Assembly: GCA_003529325.1 (NCBI GenBank)
Contig: DPVW01000256.1
Coordinates: forward strand, 1 to 13,740
Origin: Candidatus Latescibacterota bacterium
GTDB lineage: Bacteria > Latescibacterota > UBA2968 > UBA8231
DNA length: 13,740 bases
Direction of reading: 5' to 3'
The first letter of the stretch is position 1. Each line of letters opens with the position of its first letter. The position numbers and the translations under genes were made by a program. Shown here one piece after another: positions 1-8,653 of the stretch. The notes below the pieces were generated by a model. That model was not told the DNA's origin, made no database searches, and saw nothing but the letters and a program-made list of their open reading frames with translations.

Positions 1-108
1 CAGGCGATTGGGGGGTGGAAGTCTCCGGTCATGCTGCACAGATATGGAAAGGTGCGGAACCGGGCGCTACACGAGCAGATGGAAAAGCTGGAGCTGAGGA
101 CTCGATGA
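1..108 (+). CDS. Tyrosine recombinase/integrase, C-terminal end only (partial at 5' side)
   Basis: Frame 1 is open from the left edge to a TGA at 106-108 and encodes 35 residues. The peptide contains GGWKSPVMLHRYGKV, which matches the end of the catalytic domain of phage-type integrases. The usual form is GHxxxxxxxxY, with the last active-site His or Trp nine residues before the nucleophilic Tyr. Here the Trp at residue 6 and the Tyr at residue 15 have exactly that spacing, and Trp in place of His also occurs in Cre. A short basic and acidic helix (HEQMEKLELR) closes the protein, as is common in this family. Family members cut and rejoin DNA through a phosphotyrosine link to integrate or excise elements. 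The gene is convergent with the transporter operon. Whether it is complete beyond the window, and which element it serves, cannot be seen. The short length keeps confidence moderate. Confidence 0.72.
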   Translation, partial: QAIGGWKSPVMLHRYGKVRNRALHEQMEKLELRTR

Positions 109-255
109 CTATCGAAGTGAGGATCTCGCCCCTTTCTTCCGCTTCTTCGATCCTGACATGGAGTGGAGTATCGAGAACGAAGGCGTTGCCCCCGACATCG
201 AACCTGGATCCGATCGCAACGAATAAGGGACGGGACACGCAGTTGGAAGCAGCGA
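109..255. other. Convergent intergenic region between integrase end and binding-protein gene
   Basis: These 147 bp separate two convergent genes. I see no tRNA, no strong GC-rich hairpin followed by a T-run on either strand, and no convincing small gene. A minor 5-bp inverted repeat (TCGAT at 102-106, ATCGA at 111-115) overlaps the integrase stop but lacks a T-tract, so it is not called a terminator. An attachment site could lie here because it is next to an integrase, but no repeat partner is visible in the window. Confidence 0.5.
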
Positions 256-2010
256 TCACTGAAGTGCGCCGGCTTCGCCGCGGGGCTCCAGACCCAACAA
301 CAGCAGCAGGAATGTGTTGTGCCAGTATGCCGTGTTGATATACGGATTCTCCAGACTCGGCCAGTTGGTCCAGTAGGTCTCGTTGTGGGGAATCCGGTGA
401 TACCACTGCACCAGCGGGATCGCTGGTAACTCCCGCAGCCAGATTTCCATGGCCTCACGGAACATGCCCTCAAAGGCCGGATCCTCGGGCGAGGTCTGAC
501 CCATCAGATCGACGATGCGGTCGTAGTCTGCATTCGACCAGCGCCAGAAGCGCTCCGCGTGAGTGCCGGTTGGTTGCACGAAGCGACTGTGGTAGAGGCG
601 CAGGGTGAAGTAGGGGTCGCGCACGGAGCCGCTATTGCCCATCAGGAACGCCTTTGCCGTGCCTTGTGCCATACGCGTGTTGGCGTCGGGTGTCATGCGG
701 AAATCGGCATCGAAGCCGGCCTTCTCCAACTGTGCCACCAGGACCGGTGTCAGGTCGTTGAAGATGGCGAAGATGTCGATGACGATCTTCATCCGCTCCC
801 CGTCCTTGGTCCAGAAGCCCTCCTCATCGCGGGCCCAGCCCTTGCGTTCCATGATGAGTGCAGACTTCGACAGATCAAAGACGCCGACTTCATACTTGTC
901 GAGCAGATCCTGAATCTGGTCGGTGTAGGCCCGCAGCGGTGGGAAGTCGGGAAAGGGCAGATACGACAACGTGCCGGCGCCCTGCCAGCCGATGGCGACG
1001 AGTTGTTCGCGATTGATGGCGTAGTTGATGGCCCGGCGGATTTCGGGGTCGTTGAAGGGGGCTTCCAGATTGTTGAACCCCATACAGATCGGCCACCAGT
1101 CGAGGTAGCCGTGAGGCAGTTCTCTGCCACTGAAAGTTGTCACATTCGGGTTGGCATCGAGGATCGACTGGATATTGGGTGGCCGCAAATCGAGGCTCAT
1201 GTCGAGGGTGTTGCTGATCAGATTCTGCACCCGCTTGGGGCCTTCCATGTACGGTAGGTAGATCAGTCGTTCGACTTTTGGCAGGTCTTGGAAACCGATC
1301 TTGCTCGCCCACCAGTCATCACGGCGGTCCCAGACGCGCTGTTCGGGTACGGAAAGTCTGATGCGATACGGCCCGGTGACGACGGGCCAGCCCTTCTCCA
1401 GGTCGAAGTTGAGGAACTCCACCGGATCTGGCTGGGCCTCCCAAATATGCTTCGGCACGATGGGAATGCCATTGTCGAAATTGTTGGTGAAGTAGCTGAA
1501 CATGAAGCGCGGGTTGGCAGCCGTGAGTCGGATGAAGGCCGTGTAGTCATCGGTGGCGGTTGCCTCGGCGACCCAGGCTTCCATGTCGGTGGAGAAGCCC
1601 AACTCGGGGGCATTCGTCCTCAGCATGTTGATGGTGAAGACCAGATCGTGTGCCGTCCATGGATGCCCATCACTCCATTCGACGCCTTCACGGATGTGCA
1701 CGGTGATCTCGGTAAAGTCTTCGTTGTACTCATGCCCCGTGGCGATCCACGGGATGACGTTGTCCTTCGCCGCGTAGGCGTTGTAGAAGTAGAGTGGCTC
1801 GAACAGGAAGTTCCAACCCGTTTTCGTGATACCCGTCAGCAGGTAGGGATTGAAGGCGTTGTAGTCCTTGATCTGACCGCCACAATCCCCCTCGCTGGAG
1901 CAGTCCATGATAAACGTGCGACTCCGGGGGATGTCACCGGATTGGCCGCCACCACCGCAACCAGCCAGTAGCAGCGCGAGCAGAGCGCACTTCAGAAACT
2001 TCGATTGCAT
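256..2010 (-). CDS. ABC transporter extracellular solute-binding protein, family 5 (Opp/Dpp type), lipoprotein
   Basis: This 584-residue protein begins with a lipoprotein signal peptide: basic MQSKFLK, a hydrophobic run, lipobox LLAGC with the lipidated Cys at residue 18, then a Gly-rich linker. A family 5 signature follows at about residues 105-125 (REGVEWSDGHPWTAHDLVF). The C-terminus (AYWHNTFLLLLLGLEP) also looks like the end strands of this family. Length is in the usual 500-600 range. It would be anchored outside the cytoplasmic membrane, capturing ligand for the permease genes encoded just upstream in transcription. Family 5 proteins bind peptides, but also oligosaccharides, nickel chelates and opines; the UxuA-like neighbour makes a carbohydrate ligand a reasonable inference. 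The start is supported by GAGGA at 2018-2022, 7 nt upstream. It is the last gene of the operon, 3 nt after the ATPase stop, whereas binding proteins usually come first. Confidence 0.95.
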   Translation of the reverse strand: MQSKFLKCALLALLLAGCGGGGQSGDIPRSRTFIMDCSSEGDCGGQIKDYNAFNPYLLTGITKTGWNFLFEPLYFYNAYAAKDNVIPWIATGHEYNEDFTEITVHIREGVEWSDGHPWTAHDLVFTINMLRTNAPELGFSTDMEAWVAEATATDDYTAFIRLTAANPRFMFSYFTNNFDNGIPIVPKHIWEAQPDPVEFLNFDLEKGWPVVTGPYRIRLSVPEQRVWDRRDDWWASKIGFQDLPKVERLIYLPYMEGPKRVQNLISNTLDMSLDLRPPNIQSILDANPNVTTFSGRELPHGYLDWWPICMGFNNLEAPFNDPEIRRAINYAINREQLVAIGWQGAGTLSYLPFPDFPPLRAYTDQIQDLLDKYEVGVFDLSKSALIMERKGWARDEEGFWTKDGERMKIVIDIFAIFNDLTPVLVAQLEKAGFDADFRMTPDANTRMAQGTAKAFLMGNSGSVRDPYFTLRLYHSRFVQPTGTHAERFWRWSNADYDRIVDLMGQTSPEDPAFEGMFREAMEIWLRELPAIPLVQWYHRIPHNETYWTNWPSLENPYINTAYWHNTFLLLLLGLEPRGEAGALQ

Positions 2011-2013
2011 CTG

Positions 2014-3054
2014 TTATTCCTCGTTCGATGTCGTGCCGATGATCTGGGTCAGGTCGCCGCCCTCGAGTTTCTCCTGCTTATCGTAGAGCACGCAGGAAGC
2101 CACACGGCCGTCGTCGAGACGGTAGAGCGGGGGCATCTGTTCGCAACGTGCCTCTGCATGAGCGCAGCGCGGCGCATAAGGACAACCACCCGTTGCCTGG
2201 TCTGATACCTCGACGTCCTTCTCCTCGACCTCTTCCTCAATCCAGGAGTTGCCCGGATCGGGGGCCGGGATCGAGTGGATCAACTCACGTGTATATGGGT
2301 GTTTCGGATCCTTGATCACCTGTTCCACACCCCCTGCCTCGGCGACGGTACCATGATAGAGGACGACGATCTTGTCGCTCACCTGATAGGCCGTCGTCAG
2401 ATCGTGGGTGATGTAGATGAATGAGATGCCGAAGTCGGTGTACAGTTTGTGCAGATTCGCCAGGATCGTGGCCCGCAGAGAGGCGTCGACCATGGAGACG
2501 GGCTCGTCGGCGATGATCAGTTTCGGTTTGAGTAGCAGGGCGCGGGCGATGGTGATCCGCTGACGCTGGCCACCAGACAGTTGATGCGGATAACGGCCCA
2601 GGGTTTCCTCCGGACGCAGACCGACGGTGCGCAATGCCTCGTCGATCTGCTCCGCTGCCTGCGCTTTTGTCGATGCCAGACCGAATTTCTGGATCGGCGT
2701 CGTCAGGATGTGGTCGATCTTGTAGAACGGGTTATAGACCTCAAAGGGATCCTGGAAGATCGCCTGTACGTCCTGCCGGAAGGCGCGCATCTGCCCCCGG
2801 TCCAGCGCACCGACGTCCATGCCGCGATAGCGGACCGTGCCGGCTGTCGGTGGTTGCATGCCGAGTAGCAAACGGGCGATCGTCGTCTTGCCGCTACCGG
2901 ATTCGCCGGCGATGGTCGTGAATGAGGGCGTCTCGCCGTCGATGGCGAGAGTGAGGTCGTGGACAGCGACCGTCTCGGAGGTCTCCTCCCGCAGCAAACC
3001 ATCACCGCCGCGGTACACCTTGCGCACGTGCTGGGCTTCAAGCAGAGGTGCCAT
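2014..3054 (-). CDS. Oligopeptide/oligosaccharide ABC transporter ATP-binding protein (OppF/DppF type)
   Basis: This 346-residue cytoplasmic ATPase powers the importer together with the OppD-type partner encoded just before it. Visible motifs are Walker A GESGSGKT (50-57), Q-loop Gln101, signature LSGGQ (159-163), Walker B LIIADEP (179-185) and switch His217 (ITHDL). The C-terminal extension typical of Opp/Dpp ATPases carries four cysteines (291, 297, 304, 321). Equivalent cysteines hold a [4Fe-4S] cluster in some Dpp-type ATPases. The D-loop region reads SMVD instead of the common SALD, as is usual in OppF. I chose the ATG at 3054 because an AGAGGAG ribosome site lies 4 nt upstream and the product then begins MAPLLEAQHV. 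An in-frame ATG at 3072 has no such site and would make the Shine-Dalgarno part of the coding region. It overlaps the oppD-like gene by 17 nt. Confidence 0.93.
   Translation of the reverse strand: MAPLLEAQHVRKVYRGGDGLLREETSETVAVHDLTLAIDGETPSFTTIAGESGSGKTTIARLLLGMQPPTAGTVRYRGMDVGALDRGQMRAFRQDVQAIFQDPFEVYNPFYKIDHILTTPIQKFGLASTKAQAAEQIDEALRTVGLRPEETLGRYPHQLSGGQRQRITIARALLLKPKLIIADEPVSMVDASLRATILANLHKLYTDFGISFIYITHDLTTAYQVSDKIVVLYHGTVAEAGGVEQVIKDPKHPYTRELIHSIPAPDPGNSWIEEEVEEKDVEVSDQATGGCPYAPRCAHAEARCEQMPPLYRLDDGRVASCVLYDKQEKLEGGDLTQIIGTTSNEE
2018..2022 (-). promoter_or_regulatory. Shine-Dalgarno site of the solute-binding protein gene
   Basis: GAGGA on the minus strand lies 7 nt before the ATG at 2010 and overlaps the last codons of the OppF-type gene. 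It gives the final operon gene its own ribosome site, which may help the binding protein reach higher levels than the permeases. Confidence 0.65.
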
Positions 3055-4039
3055 GGGTCTCCTCTTTCTCATGCAGCAGGCAGGACACGTGGCCCTCGGT
3101 TCCCAGTGAGGTCAGCCCCGGTTCGTCCCGGGAGCAGCGCTCCATCGCCTGTGGGCATCGCGGATGAAACAGGCACCCACTCGGCGGATCGAGCAGAGAC
3201 AAACCGACACCAGGAATCCCTTTGAAGATGCCACGTCGTTCGAAGGACGGAATGCTGGAGATCAACAGCTGCGTGTATGGGTGCTGCGGATTGCGGAATA
3301 CCTCCGTCACAGAACCGACCTCGACGAGTTTGCCGCCATACATGATACCGACACGTTCGGCGAATTGTGCCATCAGCCCCATGTCGTGGCCCACCAGCAA
3401 TACCGTCGCCTCCAACTGCAATTGGAGCTCCCTCAGGGTCTGCATGATCTGCCGTTGTACGACGACGTCGAGAGCGGACGTGGGCTCATCGGCGAGGATG
3501 AGTTGCGGTCCTAAAGAGATCGCCTGAGCGATACAGGCTCGCTGCTTCATGCCCCCGCTGAGTTCGTGGGGGTAGAGCATCGCCACCTCTGGCTTGAGTT
3601 CGACGCGGTCGAGCAGTTGCGTGACGCGCGCTGCCAGCTCCTGTTTCGTGCCCTCTTCGCCGTGCTCCCGTATCGTCAAGGAAATCTGATCACCGATGCG
3701 CATCACCGGGTTCAATGAGTTCATCGCCCCCTGCGGTACCATGGCGACGCGGCGCAGGCGATTTTTGCGCACCTCGTCGCCCCGCAGCGACAGCAGGTCG
3801 GTACCGTCATCGAAAATCGCGCGACCACCGGCGATCAGCCCCGGGGTCTTGATCATGTGCAGCAAGGCGAGGATCATCGTCGTCTTGCCACTACCCGATT
3901 CCCCCACCAGACCGAAGCGTTCGCCCTTGTAGAGTTGCAGATCGACATCATTCACCGCACGGGCGATACCCCGCCGCGTCTCGAAATGCACTTCGAGACC
4001 CTGAATGTCGAGCAGGACCTCCCTGGCGGAATCGCTCAT
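3038..4039 (-). CDS. Oligopeptide/oligosaccharide ABC transporter ATP-binding protein (OppD/DppD type)
   Basis: This 333-residue ATPase is the partner of the OppF-type subunit. Motifs seen are Walker A GESGSGKT (46-53), Q-loop Gln103, signature LSGGM (160-164), Walker B LILADEP (180-186) followed by TSALD, and switch His218 in VGHDMG. The C-terminal extension has Cys289, Cys295, Cys302 and Cys320, the positions that ligate a [4Fe-4S] cluster in structurally studied DppD; this is family knowledge, not proof here. The open frame continues upstream to 4429, but that part is the antisense-like shadow of the permease gene. The ATG at 4039 has a GGAAGG ribosome site 4 nt upstream, forms a 4-nt ATGA overlap with the permease stop, and gives the expected N-terminus (MSDSAREVLLDIQGLEVHF). 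Confidence 0.94.
   Translation of the reverse strand: MSDSAREVLLDIQGLEVHFETRRGIARAVNDVDLQLYKGERFGLVGESGSGKTTMILALLHMIKTPGLIAGGRAIFDDGTDLLSLRGDEVRKNRLRRVAMVPQGAMNSLNPVMRIGDQISLTIREHGEEGTKQELAARVTQLLDRVELKPEVAMLYPHELSGGMKQRACIAQAISLGPQLILADEPTSALDVVVQRQIMQTLRELQLQLEATVLLVGHDMGLMAQFAERVGIMYGGKLVEVGSVTEVFRNPQHPYTQLLISSIPSFERRGIFKGIPGVGLSLLDPPSGCLFHPRCPQAMERCSRDEPGLTSLGTEGHVSCLLHEKEETHGTSA
3059..3065 (-). promoter_or_regulatory. Shine-Dalgarno site that decides the OppF-type start
   Basis: On the minus strand AGAGGAG lies 4 nt before the ATG at 3054, between that codon and an in-frame ATG at 3072. It favours the 3054 start, although the spacing is short. Confidence 0.6.
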
Positions 4040-4893
4040 ACTGCCTTCCGCTGCTTCGGGTTGGCCAACTCGTCCAGCCCGGCGGCGATCATCAACAGGC
4101 CGACGAAGACGAGACCGATAAACAGGATGGGAATCGCCCACCACCACCACATGCCACGGATCAGGGCGCTGAAGGTGATGGCCCAGTAGATCGTCATGCC
4201 CACGGTAGGATCGTTCTGTGGACCCAGCCCGAGTGCCTCCAGACCGATGGAGGCCAGGATCGCATAGTTGACGGCGTTGGCAAAGAGGGCGGCCAGGTAG
4301 GGGAGCAGATTCGGAAACAGTTCTTTCCAGATGATCTCCATCGTACTCATACCATTGAGTTTTGCCATCTGCACGTAGGCCCGCTCGCGCATGGTCAACA
4401 CCTGGGCACGGATCACCCTCGTAGGCCACATCCAGGCCAGGCTGGCCACCACCATGGCCATGATGTTGACGCTGATCTCTTCACGGATCGTCGAGGCGAT
4501 GGAAATGAGCACGACGAGGCCTGGCACAGTCAGCAGTGTGTCGACGACACCACGGACGATCGTGTCGAAGGTGCCACCCAGGTAACCACTGGTGAATCCG
4601 AGAAAGATGCCGACGCCCAGACCCACGGTGCCGGCGAGCAGACCGACACGCATCGTCAGGGGTACGCCTACGACCATAACCGACAACAGGTCGCGCCCCG
4701 CGTCGTCGGTGCCGAAGGGGTGGTCCCAGGAGGGTGCCAGGCGCGAGGTCGTCGACAAGGGCCGGGCCAGTTCCGTGTCGACGAACAGGGGACCGAGGGT
4801 GCCGAAGAGAACGATGAAGAGGATGAGCACGCCGCCGGCGCCGAGCATCGGATTCTCGCGCAGGTAGTAGAGTATCTGATCCAGGCGGTGCAT
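4036..4893 (-). CDS. ABC transporter permease (OppC/DppC type)
   Basis: This 285-residue inner-membrane protein forms half of the importer's translocation pore. It starts with a short cytoplasmic segment and a first membrane helix at about residues 17-38. The OppC-family motif GTDDAGRDLLS follows at 61-71, then a block of hydrophobic helices. The EAA-type coupling loop (QMAKLNGMSTMEIIWKELFP) contacts the ATPases, and the conserved IGLEALGLGP comes after it. The last helix, rich in Trp and Ile, ends near LLMIAAGLDELANP, as is typical. The start at 4893 has GGAG about 9 nt upstream and shares one base with the stop codon of the preceding permease (TGATG), indicating translational coupling. Length is normal for the family. 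Confidence 0.95.
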   Translation of the reverse strand: MHRLDQILYYLRENPMLGAGGVLILFIVLFGTLGPLFVDTELARPLSTTSRLAPSWDHPFGTDDAGRDLLSVMVVGVPLTMRVGLLAGTVGLGVGIFLGFTSGYLGGTFDTIVRGVVDTLLTVPGLVVLISIASTIREEISVNIMAMVVASLAWMWPTRVIRAQVLTMRERAYVQMAKLNGMSTMEIIWKELFPNLLPYLAALFANAVNYAILASIGLEALGLGPQNDPTVGMTIYWAITFSALIRGMWWWWAIPILFIGLVFVGLLMIAAGLDELANPKQRKAV

Positions 4894-5906
4894 CAGCCGT
4901 CACTCCGATGGTGCGAGATCCGTGGGTCGAGCAAGGGATACAGGAAGTCCATCATCATCGTGACGAAACCGATCGCCAGGATCAGGATCAGCACGACGCC
5001 ATTGATGACTGTATAGTCGGATGCCTGAATCGCCTGGAATAGCACGGTGCCGATGCCGGGATAGGCAAAGATCACTTCGACGATGACCTGACCGGCGACG
5101 ACGTTGGCCAGAGACAGCCCCAGTGCCGTGAACTGGGGCAGCATGGCATTGCGCAGACCGAAACGCAGAAAGATCGTGCGATTGCGCAGGCCATTTGCTT
5201 CGGCGAGCGAGATGTAGTCCTCACCCGAGGTGGAGACCATCATGCCGCGCATACCGAGTGCCCAGAAGCCTACCGCCTGCAGGACGATTGCCAGTGCCGG
5301 CAGGATCGAGTGATGCACGACATCGACGTAGTATTCGAAACTGGCGATGGCCAGCATGCCCGGTGAATAGCCACCGGAGAGTGGAAAGAGTTTCAGCTTG
5401 AGACCCAGTATATAGAGGACGATGAGGCCTAGCAGATATGGCGGGATGGCTGACATCGTCATCAATGGCACAGCCATATTGCGCAGCCAGCGGGGCGAGC
5501 CCGGCCACGCCGACAACGCCCCCAGCAGGGTGCCGAAGACAAAACCCATCAGCACCGAGATAAACATCAGACCGATCGTCCACGGCATGGCATTGCCGAT
5601 CAGGTCGCTGACCCGGGCGGGATAGTTGGCCAGCGAATAGCCGAGATCCAGTGTCAACGTGTCGCCAAGGAAGTTCAGATACTGCTCGTAGAGTGGCTTA
5701 TCGAGACCGAACTTGGCCTGATACGCCTTGACCATGGCCTCGATGCCATCCTGCCGCAGACCGCCGCTAGCGGCGAGTTGACCCAACTTCTCACGAATGG
5801 GATCACGCCCCGTGCCCAGTCGGGGGACGAAGAAGTTGACACTCGCCGCCGCCCACACCACGACCAGGAAGAGGGCGACGCGCCGGATGATATAGTTCCA
5901 TCTCAT
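4893..5906 (-). CDS. ABC transporter permease (OppB/DppB type)
   Basis: This 337-residue inner-membrane protein is the second pore subunit of the importer. The N-terminus MRWNYIIRRVALFLVVVWAA is the standard OppB opening: a basic stretch followed by the first membrane helix. A periplasmic segment of about 70 residues precedes five further hydrophobic helices. The EAA loop reads DYISLAEANGLRNRTIFLRF, and the protein ends with the family-typical YPLLDPRI. An in-frame ATG at 5930 would add eight residues (MPVNERLV). Neither ATG has a strong ribosome site, and I prefer 5906 because it matches the family start. The 42-66 bp between this gene and the UxuA-like gene is the widest gap in the operon. 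I see no convincing promoter or terminator in it. Confidence 0.93.
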   Translation of the reverse strand: MRWNYIIRRVALFLVVVWAAASVNFFVPRLGTGRDPIREKLGQLAASGGLRQDGIEAMVKAYQAKFGLDKPLYEQYLNFLGDTLTLDLGYSLANYPARVSDLIGNAMPWTIGLMFISVLMGFVFGTLLGALSAWPGSPRWLRNMAVPLMTMSAIPPYLLGLIVLYILGLKLKLFPLSGGYSPGMLAIASFEYYVDVVHHSILPALAIVLQAVGFWALGMRGMMVSTSGEDYISLAEANGLRNRTIFLRFGLRNAMLPQFTALGLSLANVVAGQVIVEVIFAYPGIGTVLFQAIQASDYTVINGVVLILILAIGFVTMMMDFLYPLLDPRISHHRSDG

Positions 5907-5972
5907 GACAAGCCGTTCATTAACGGGCATCGCCGGAAAGCGGGCAAGTGTGGCGCAGCCGGGAGCCGCCGA

Positions 5973-6965
5973 TCATGCCGCTCCCTGTTTGTAGACCGAT
6001 TCGCGCAAACCTTTGATGTAACCGATGGCGAAGAGCCGGCCAATGGCCGAGTACCCCGGGTGATCGTTGTCGTCTCCCTCCATGGTCGGTACGTGATCCG
6101 GACGCAGGACGCCCTCAAAGCCGATGTCGCGATACGCCTTCATGCACTCGTACATGTCCGTCTGACCATCGTCGTGGAAGGTCTCGACAAACTTCTCGGG
6201 CGTGCCACGAACGTCGCGCATGTGTACGAAGTAGATCTTGTCGTGAAAGTGCCGGATCACCTCAGGAAGCTGGTCCGTCATCAGCGCGAAATTCCCCTGA
6301 CACATGCAGATGCCATTCATCGGGCTGGGCACCAGATCGACGAGCTTTTGATAGTTGTCGACGCTGCGCATGATACGGCCCATGCCGCGCAATGGTGACA
6401 GGGGTGGATCGTCGGGGTGCATGGCCAACTTGACCCCCGCCTCCTCGGCCACAGGCAGGACCTTCTCGAGGAAGTATTTGAGATTGTCCCACAGTTCCTC
6501 CTCCGTCACCTGGTGTTCGGCGGGAGGTGCACCCTTCATCAGTTCGTTGTCGAAGCCCGTCACATAGGCGCCACCACGACTCGGGGTCGTCGTCGACGTG
6601 CGTGTCCAGTTGAGGATGGGCATCCATTCATAACACCAGGTCTCGATACCGATGGCCCCCATCGTACGGATCAGGTCCATGGCGTATTCGATCTCCTCGT
6701 CGCGGTCCGACAACCCCAGTTTGGCTTTGTCGAGGGGTGGCCGCGCCTCGATGACGTTGAGCTCGAAGCCGCCATTCTCGTACGCCGTCTTGGCGCGCAC
6801 GATGTTCGGAAAACTCCAGGGGCGCTCGTCGGGGTGTATGTCGGCAGGGTCACCGTCACGTCGCGTATGCGGAAAACCACCGACCACGTGGTCGACACCG
6901 CACTGCTTGACCATCCGCCACAGGGCCGATGGTTGAGGGGACATGACTTCGGCGATCTTGATCAT
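5973..6965 (-). CDS. uxuA: Mannonate dehydratase family protein (UxuA-like TIM barrel)
   Basis: This 330-residue cytoplasmic enzyme belongs to the UxuA family. UxuA dehydrates D-mannonate to 2-keto-3-deoxygluconate in hexuronate catabolism using a divalent metal. The expected metal-site motifs are present in order: MHPDDPP with His183, CMCQGN with Cys220/Cys222, FVHMRDV with His248, and RPDH with Asp290 and His291. They match the His-Cys-His-Asp ligand set known for the family. It is shorter than typical UxuA (about 350-400), and the segment after RPDH is VPTMEGD rather than the classical GR-type continuation. The exact substrate is therefore uncertain, and a related sugar acid is possible. 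Its ATG overlaps the stop of the CRTAC1 gene in an ATGA, and the Opp-type importer follows. This suggests it acts on whatever is imported. Confidence 0.87.
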   Translation of the reverse strand: MIKIAEVMSPQPSALWRMVKQCGVDHVVGGFPHTRRDGDPADIHPDERPWSFPNIVRAKTAYENGGFELNVIEARPPLDKAKLGLSDRDEEIEYAMDLIRTMGAIGIETWCYEWMPILNWTRTSTTTPSRGGAYVTGFDNELMKGAPPAEHQVTEEELWDNLKYFLEKVLPVAEEAGVKLAMHPDDPPLSPLRGMGRIMRSVDNYQKLVDLVPSPMNGICMCQGNFALMTDQLPEVIRHFHDKIYFVHMRDVRGTPEKFVETFHDDGQTDMYECMKAYRDIGFEGVLRPDHVPTMEGDDNDHPGYSAIGRLFAIGYIKGLRESVYKQGAA

Positions 6966-8653
6966 CGGTTCTCACTTGGGAGTATGAGGGAGGGCAATGG
7001 ATGACGGATGTATAGCAACTGATTGGCGGATACCGAACCGACATCGGAGACGAGGCCATCGGGCCAGGTGATTTTGAGGTGGGCGGCGTCAGCATTTCCC
7101 AGGCCAAAGCGCAATGTCGCTTCGTTGGATCCGAGATAGCCGGATGCGGAGTTCAAGGTCCGCACCTGGTCGCCGTCGACGGAGCTCAGTTGGACCCGGC
7201 TGCCCGTTGCCGGTCGGTGCGCGATGCCCTCGAGTTGCACGGCGATCCAGTTGCCAGGCTCGAGCGTGTCGTTGCGCAACAGTGTCGGCGTGTCGTTGAG
7301 ATTGACGACGAACAGGTCGATGTCGCCATCGCCATCGTAGTCGCCAATACAACTACCTCGACTGGTCTTGATGACCTCCAGCCCGGGTCCAGCCTCAGCT
7401 GTGACGTCGCTGAAGAGACCCTGGCCAGACCCGAGAAACAGTTGATTGGGTTGTGCGTAGCGTGCCCCCGTCTCCGTGACGTCGACCTGTGGATACACAT
7501 GGCCATTGGCAACGAACAGATCCAGCATCCCGTCCAGGTCGGCGTCGAAAAAGTGTGTTCCCCAACCCAGCAGGGGAACGGTTGGCGCCGCCAGCCCGGC
7601 CTCGATCGTCGCGTCAGCGAATTGCCAGGAACCATCGTTGCGGTAGAGCGTGTTCGTCTCGCCGTAGAAGTTCGTTACGTATAGGTCCGGGTCGCCGTCG
7701 TTATCGAAGTCGGCGGCATCGATACCCATTCCCGCCTCCGCCTCGCCGTCGCCGTTGAAGGCGACGCCCGCTTCCCCGGCGACATCGGTGAAGTGCAGCT
7801 CACCGTCATTGCGGTAGAGCACGTTGGCCGTCTCGTCGTTGGCCACGAACAGGTCGACATACCCATCGCCGTCGAAATCCTCAGGCACCACGCCGAGACC
7901 ATACGAATCATTGGCTGCGCCGACGCCGGAGGCCTCCGTGACGTCGGTAAACCGTCCACCCCCGTCATTGCGATACAGACGATCGGGGGCACCCGGCATC
8001 CCCAGGGGCCCGCAGTAGACGCGGATACCTCCCAGATACATGCAGGGCTCGTCGTAGGCAGGGTCATCGGGCACATCGTCGAGGCTGAATTGCACGTAGC
8101 TCGTGACGTAGAGATCGAGATCACCGTCCAGGTCGGCATCGAAGAAGGCGGCGCTGGCGGAGAAATCTTCACCGGCAGTCCCCGAGTCCTCTGTCACGTC
8201 GCTGAAGGTGCCATCGCCGTCATTACGGTAGAGTACGTTGGCACCGTAGTTGGTCACATACAGGTCGTGATTCCCGTCATTGTCGATGTCTCCCACGGCG
8301 ACACCGGCGCCCCAGCCCTGGTGAGCGACCCCCGCCGCGATCCCACAGGCGCGGAAGCGTCCGGATCCTTGGTTGCGGAACATCTCATTTCCCGGTCCCG
8401 CTCCCAGGCTCTCCGCAGTGGAGCCATTGACGAGATAGAGGTCGACAAGACCGTCGCCGTCGTAGTCGAAGAATGCCGCGCCGCTGCCATGGGCTTCGAG
8501 GATGTGCCGTTTTCGTTCGCCGCCAAAGATGTTGGGTGACTCGACCCCCGCTGCGGCGGTCTGCTCCGAGAAGTGTGGTCCGCCCATCGCCAGGCTCACC
8601 GCTAACAACTGGGCGAGGACGCAGTACCGCAGCGCGCGTCCTATTGCGCGCAC
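6962..8653 (-). CDS. Exported CRTAC1-type FG-GAP/VCBS repeat propeller with ASPIC/UnbV domain
   Basis: From a GTG at 8653 the product has 563 residues with a signal peptide ([21 protein letters not shown]), so it is probably exported. Seven calcium-binding-type loops of the form DxDxDGxxDLxV start near residues 63, 122, 172, 259, 315, 370 and 438, many followed by LYRNDG and FxDVT. Seven units fit a seven-bladed beta-propeller. A CRTAC1 hallmark, [18 protein letters not shown], lies at about 212-229. The C-terminal ASPIC/UnbV domain spans about 467-551 ([27 protein letters not shown]). The family's molecular function is not well established; adhesion or glycan/metal binding has been suggested. 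The frame is open further upstream to 8791, but that part is out of character and overlaps the SUMF1-like gene. The GTG gives a 13-nt overlap with that gene. The stop overlaps the UxuA ATG. Confidence 0.9.
   Translation of the reverse strand: MRAIGRALRYCVLAQLLAVSLAMGGPHFSEQTAAAGVESPNIFGGERKRHILEAHGSGAAFFDYDGDGLVDLYLVNGSTAESLGAGPGNEMFRNQGSGRFRACGIAAGVAHQGWGAGVAVGDIDNDGNHDLYVTNYGANVLYRNDGDGTFSDVTEDSGTAGEDFSASAAFFDADLDGDLDLYVTSYVQFSLDDVPDDPAYDEPCMYLGGIRVYCGPLGMPGAPDRLYRNDGGGRFTDVTEASGVGAANDSYGLGVVPEDFDGDGYVDLFVANDETANVLYRNDGELHFTDVAGEAGVAFNGDGEAEAGMGIDAADFDNDGDPDLYVTNFYGETNTLYRNDGSWQFADATIEAGLAAPTVPLLGWGTHFFDADLDGMLDLFVANGHVYPQVDVTETGARYAQPNQLFLGSGQGLFSDVTAEAGPGLEVIKTSRGSCIGDYDGDGDIDLFVVNLNDTPTLLRNDTLEPGNWIAVQLEGIAHRPATGSRVQLSSVDGDQVRTLNSASGYLGSNEATLRFGLGNADAAHLKITWPDGLVSDVGSVSANQLLYIRHPLPSLILPSENR

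Noticed and set aside
102..115. Small inverted repeat at the integrase stop as a terminator
   Set aside because: The stem is only five AT/GC-mixed pairs and no T-tract follows.
190..225. Minus-strand AGGTTCGATG resembling a tRNA T-loop next to the integrase
   Set aside because: The flanking bases do not pair into a T-stem, and no anticodon arm or acceptor stem could be found.
29..406. Open frame of 125 codons on the minus strand overlapping the end of the binding-protein gene
   Set aside because: It has no recognisable domain, overlaps both the integrase end and the well-supported binding-protein C-terminus, and lacks a ribosome site.
559..1257. Long plus-strand open frame (232 codons) opposite the binding-protein gene
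   Set aside because: It is a shadow frame in GC-rich DNA with no family motif. The opposite strand encodes a clear family 5 binding protein.
4040..4429. Upstream extension of the OppD-type frame
   Set aside because: It lies entirely inside the OppC-type permease gene. The ATG at 4039 has a ribosome site and the expected family N-terminus.
5778..6398. Plus-strand open frame (206 codons) across the permease/UxuA junction
   Set aside because: It is antisense to two well-supported genes and has no domain signal.
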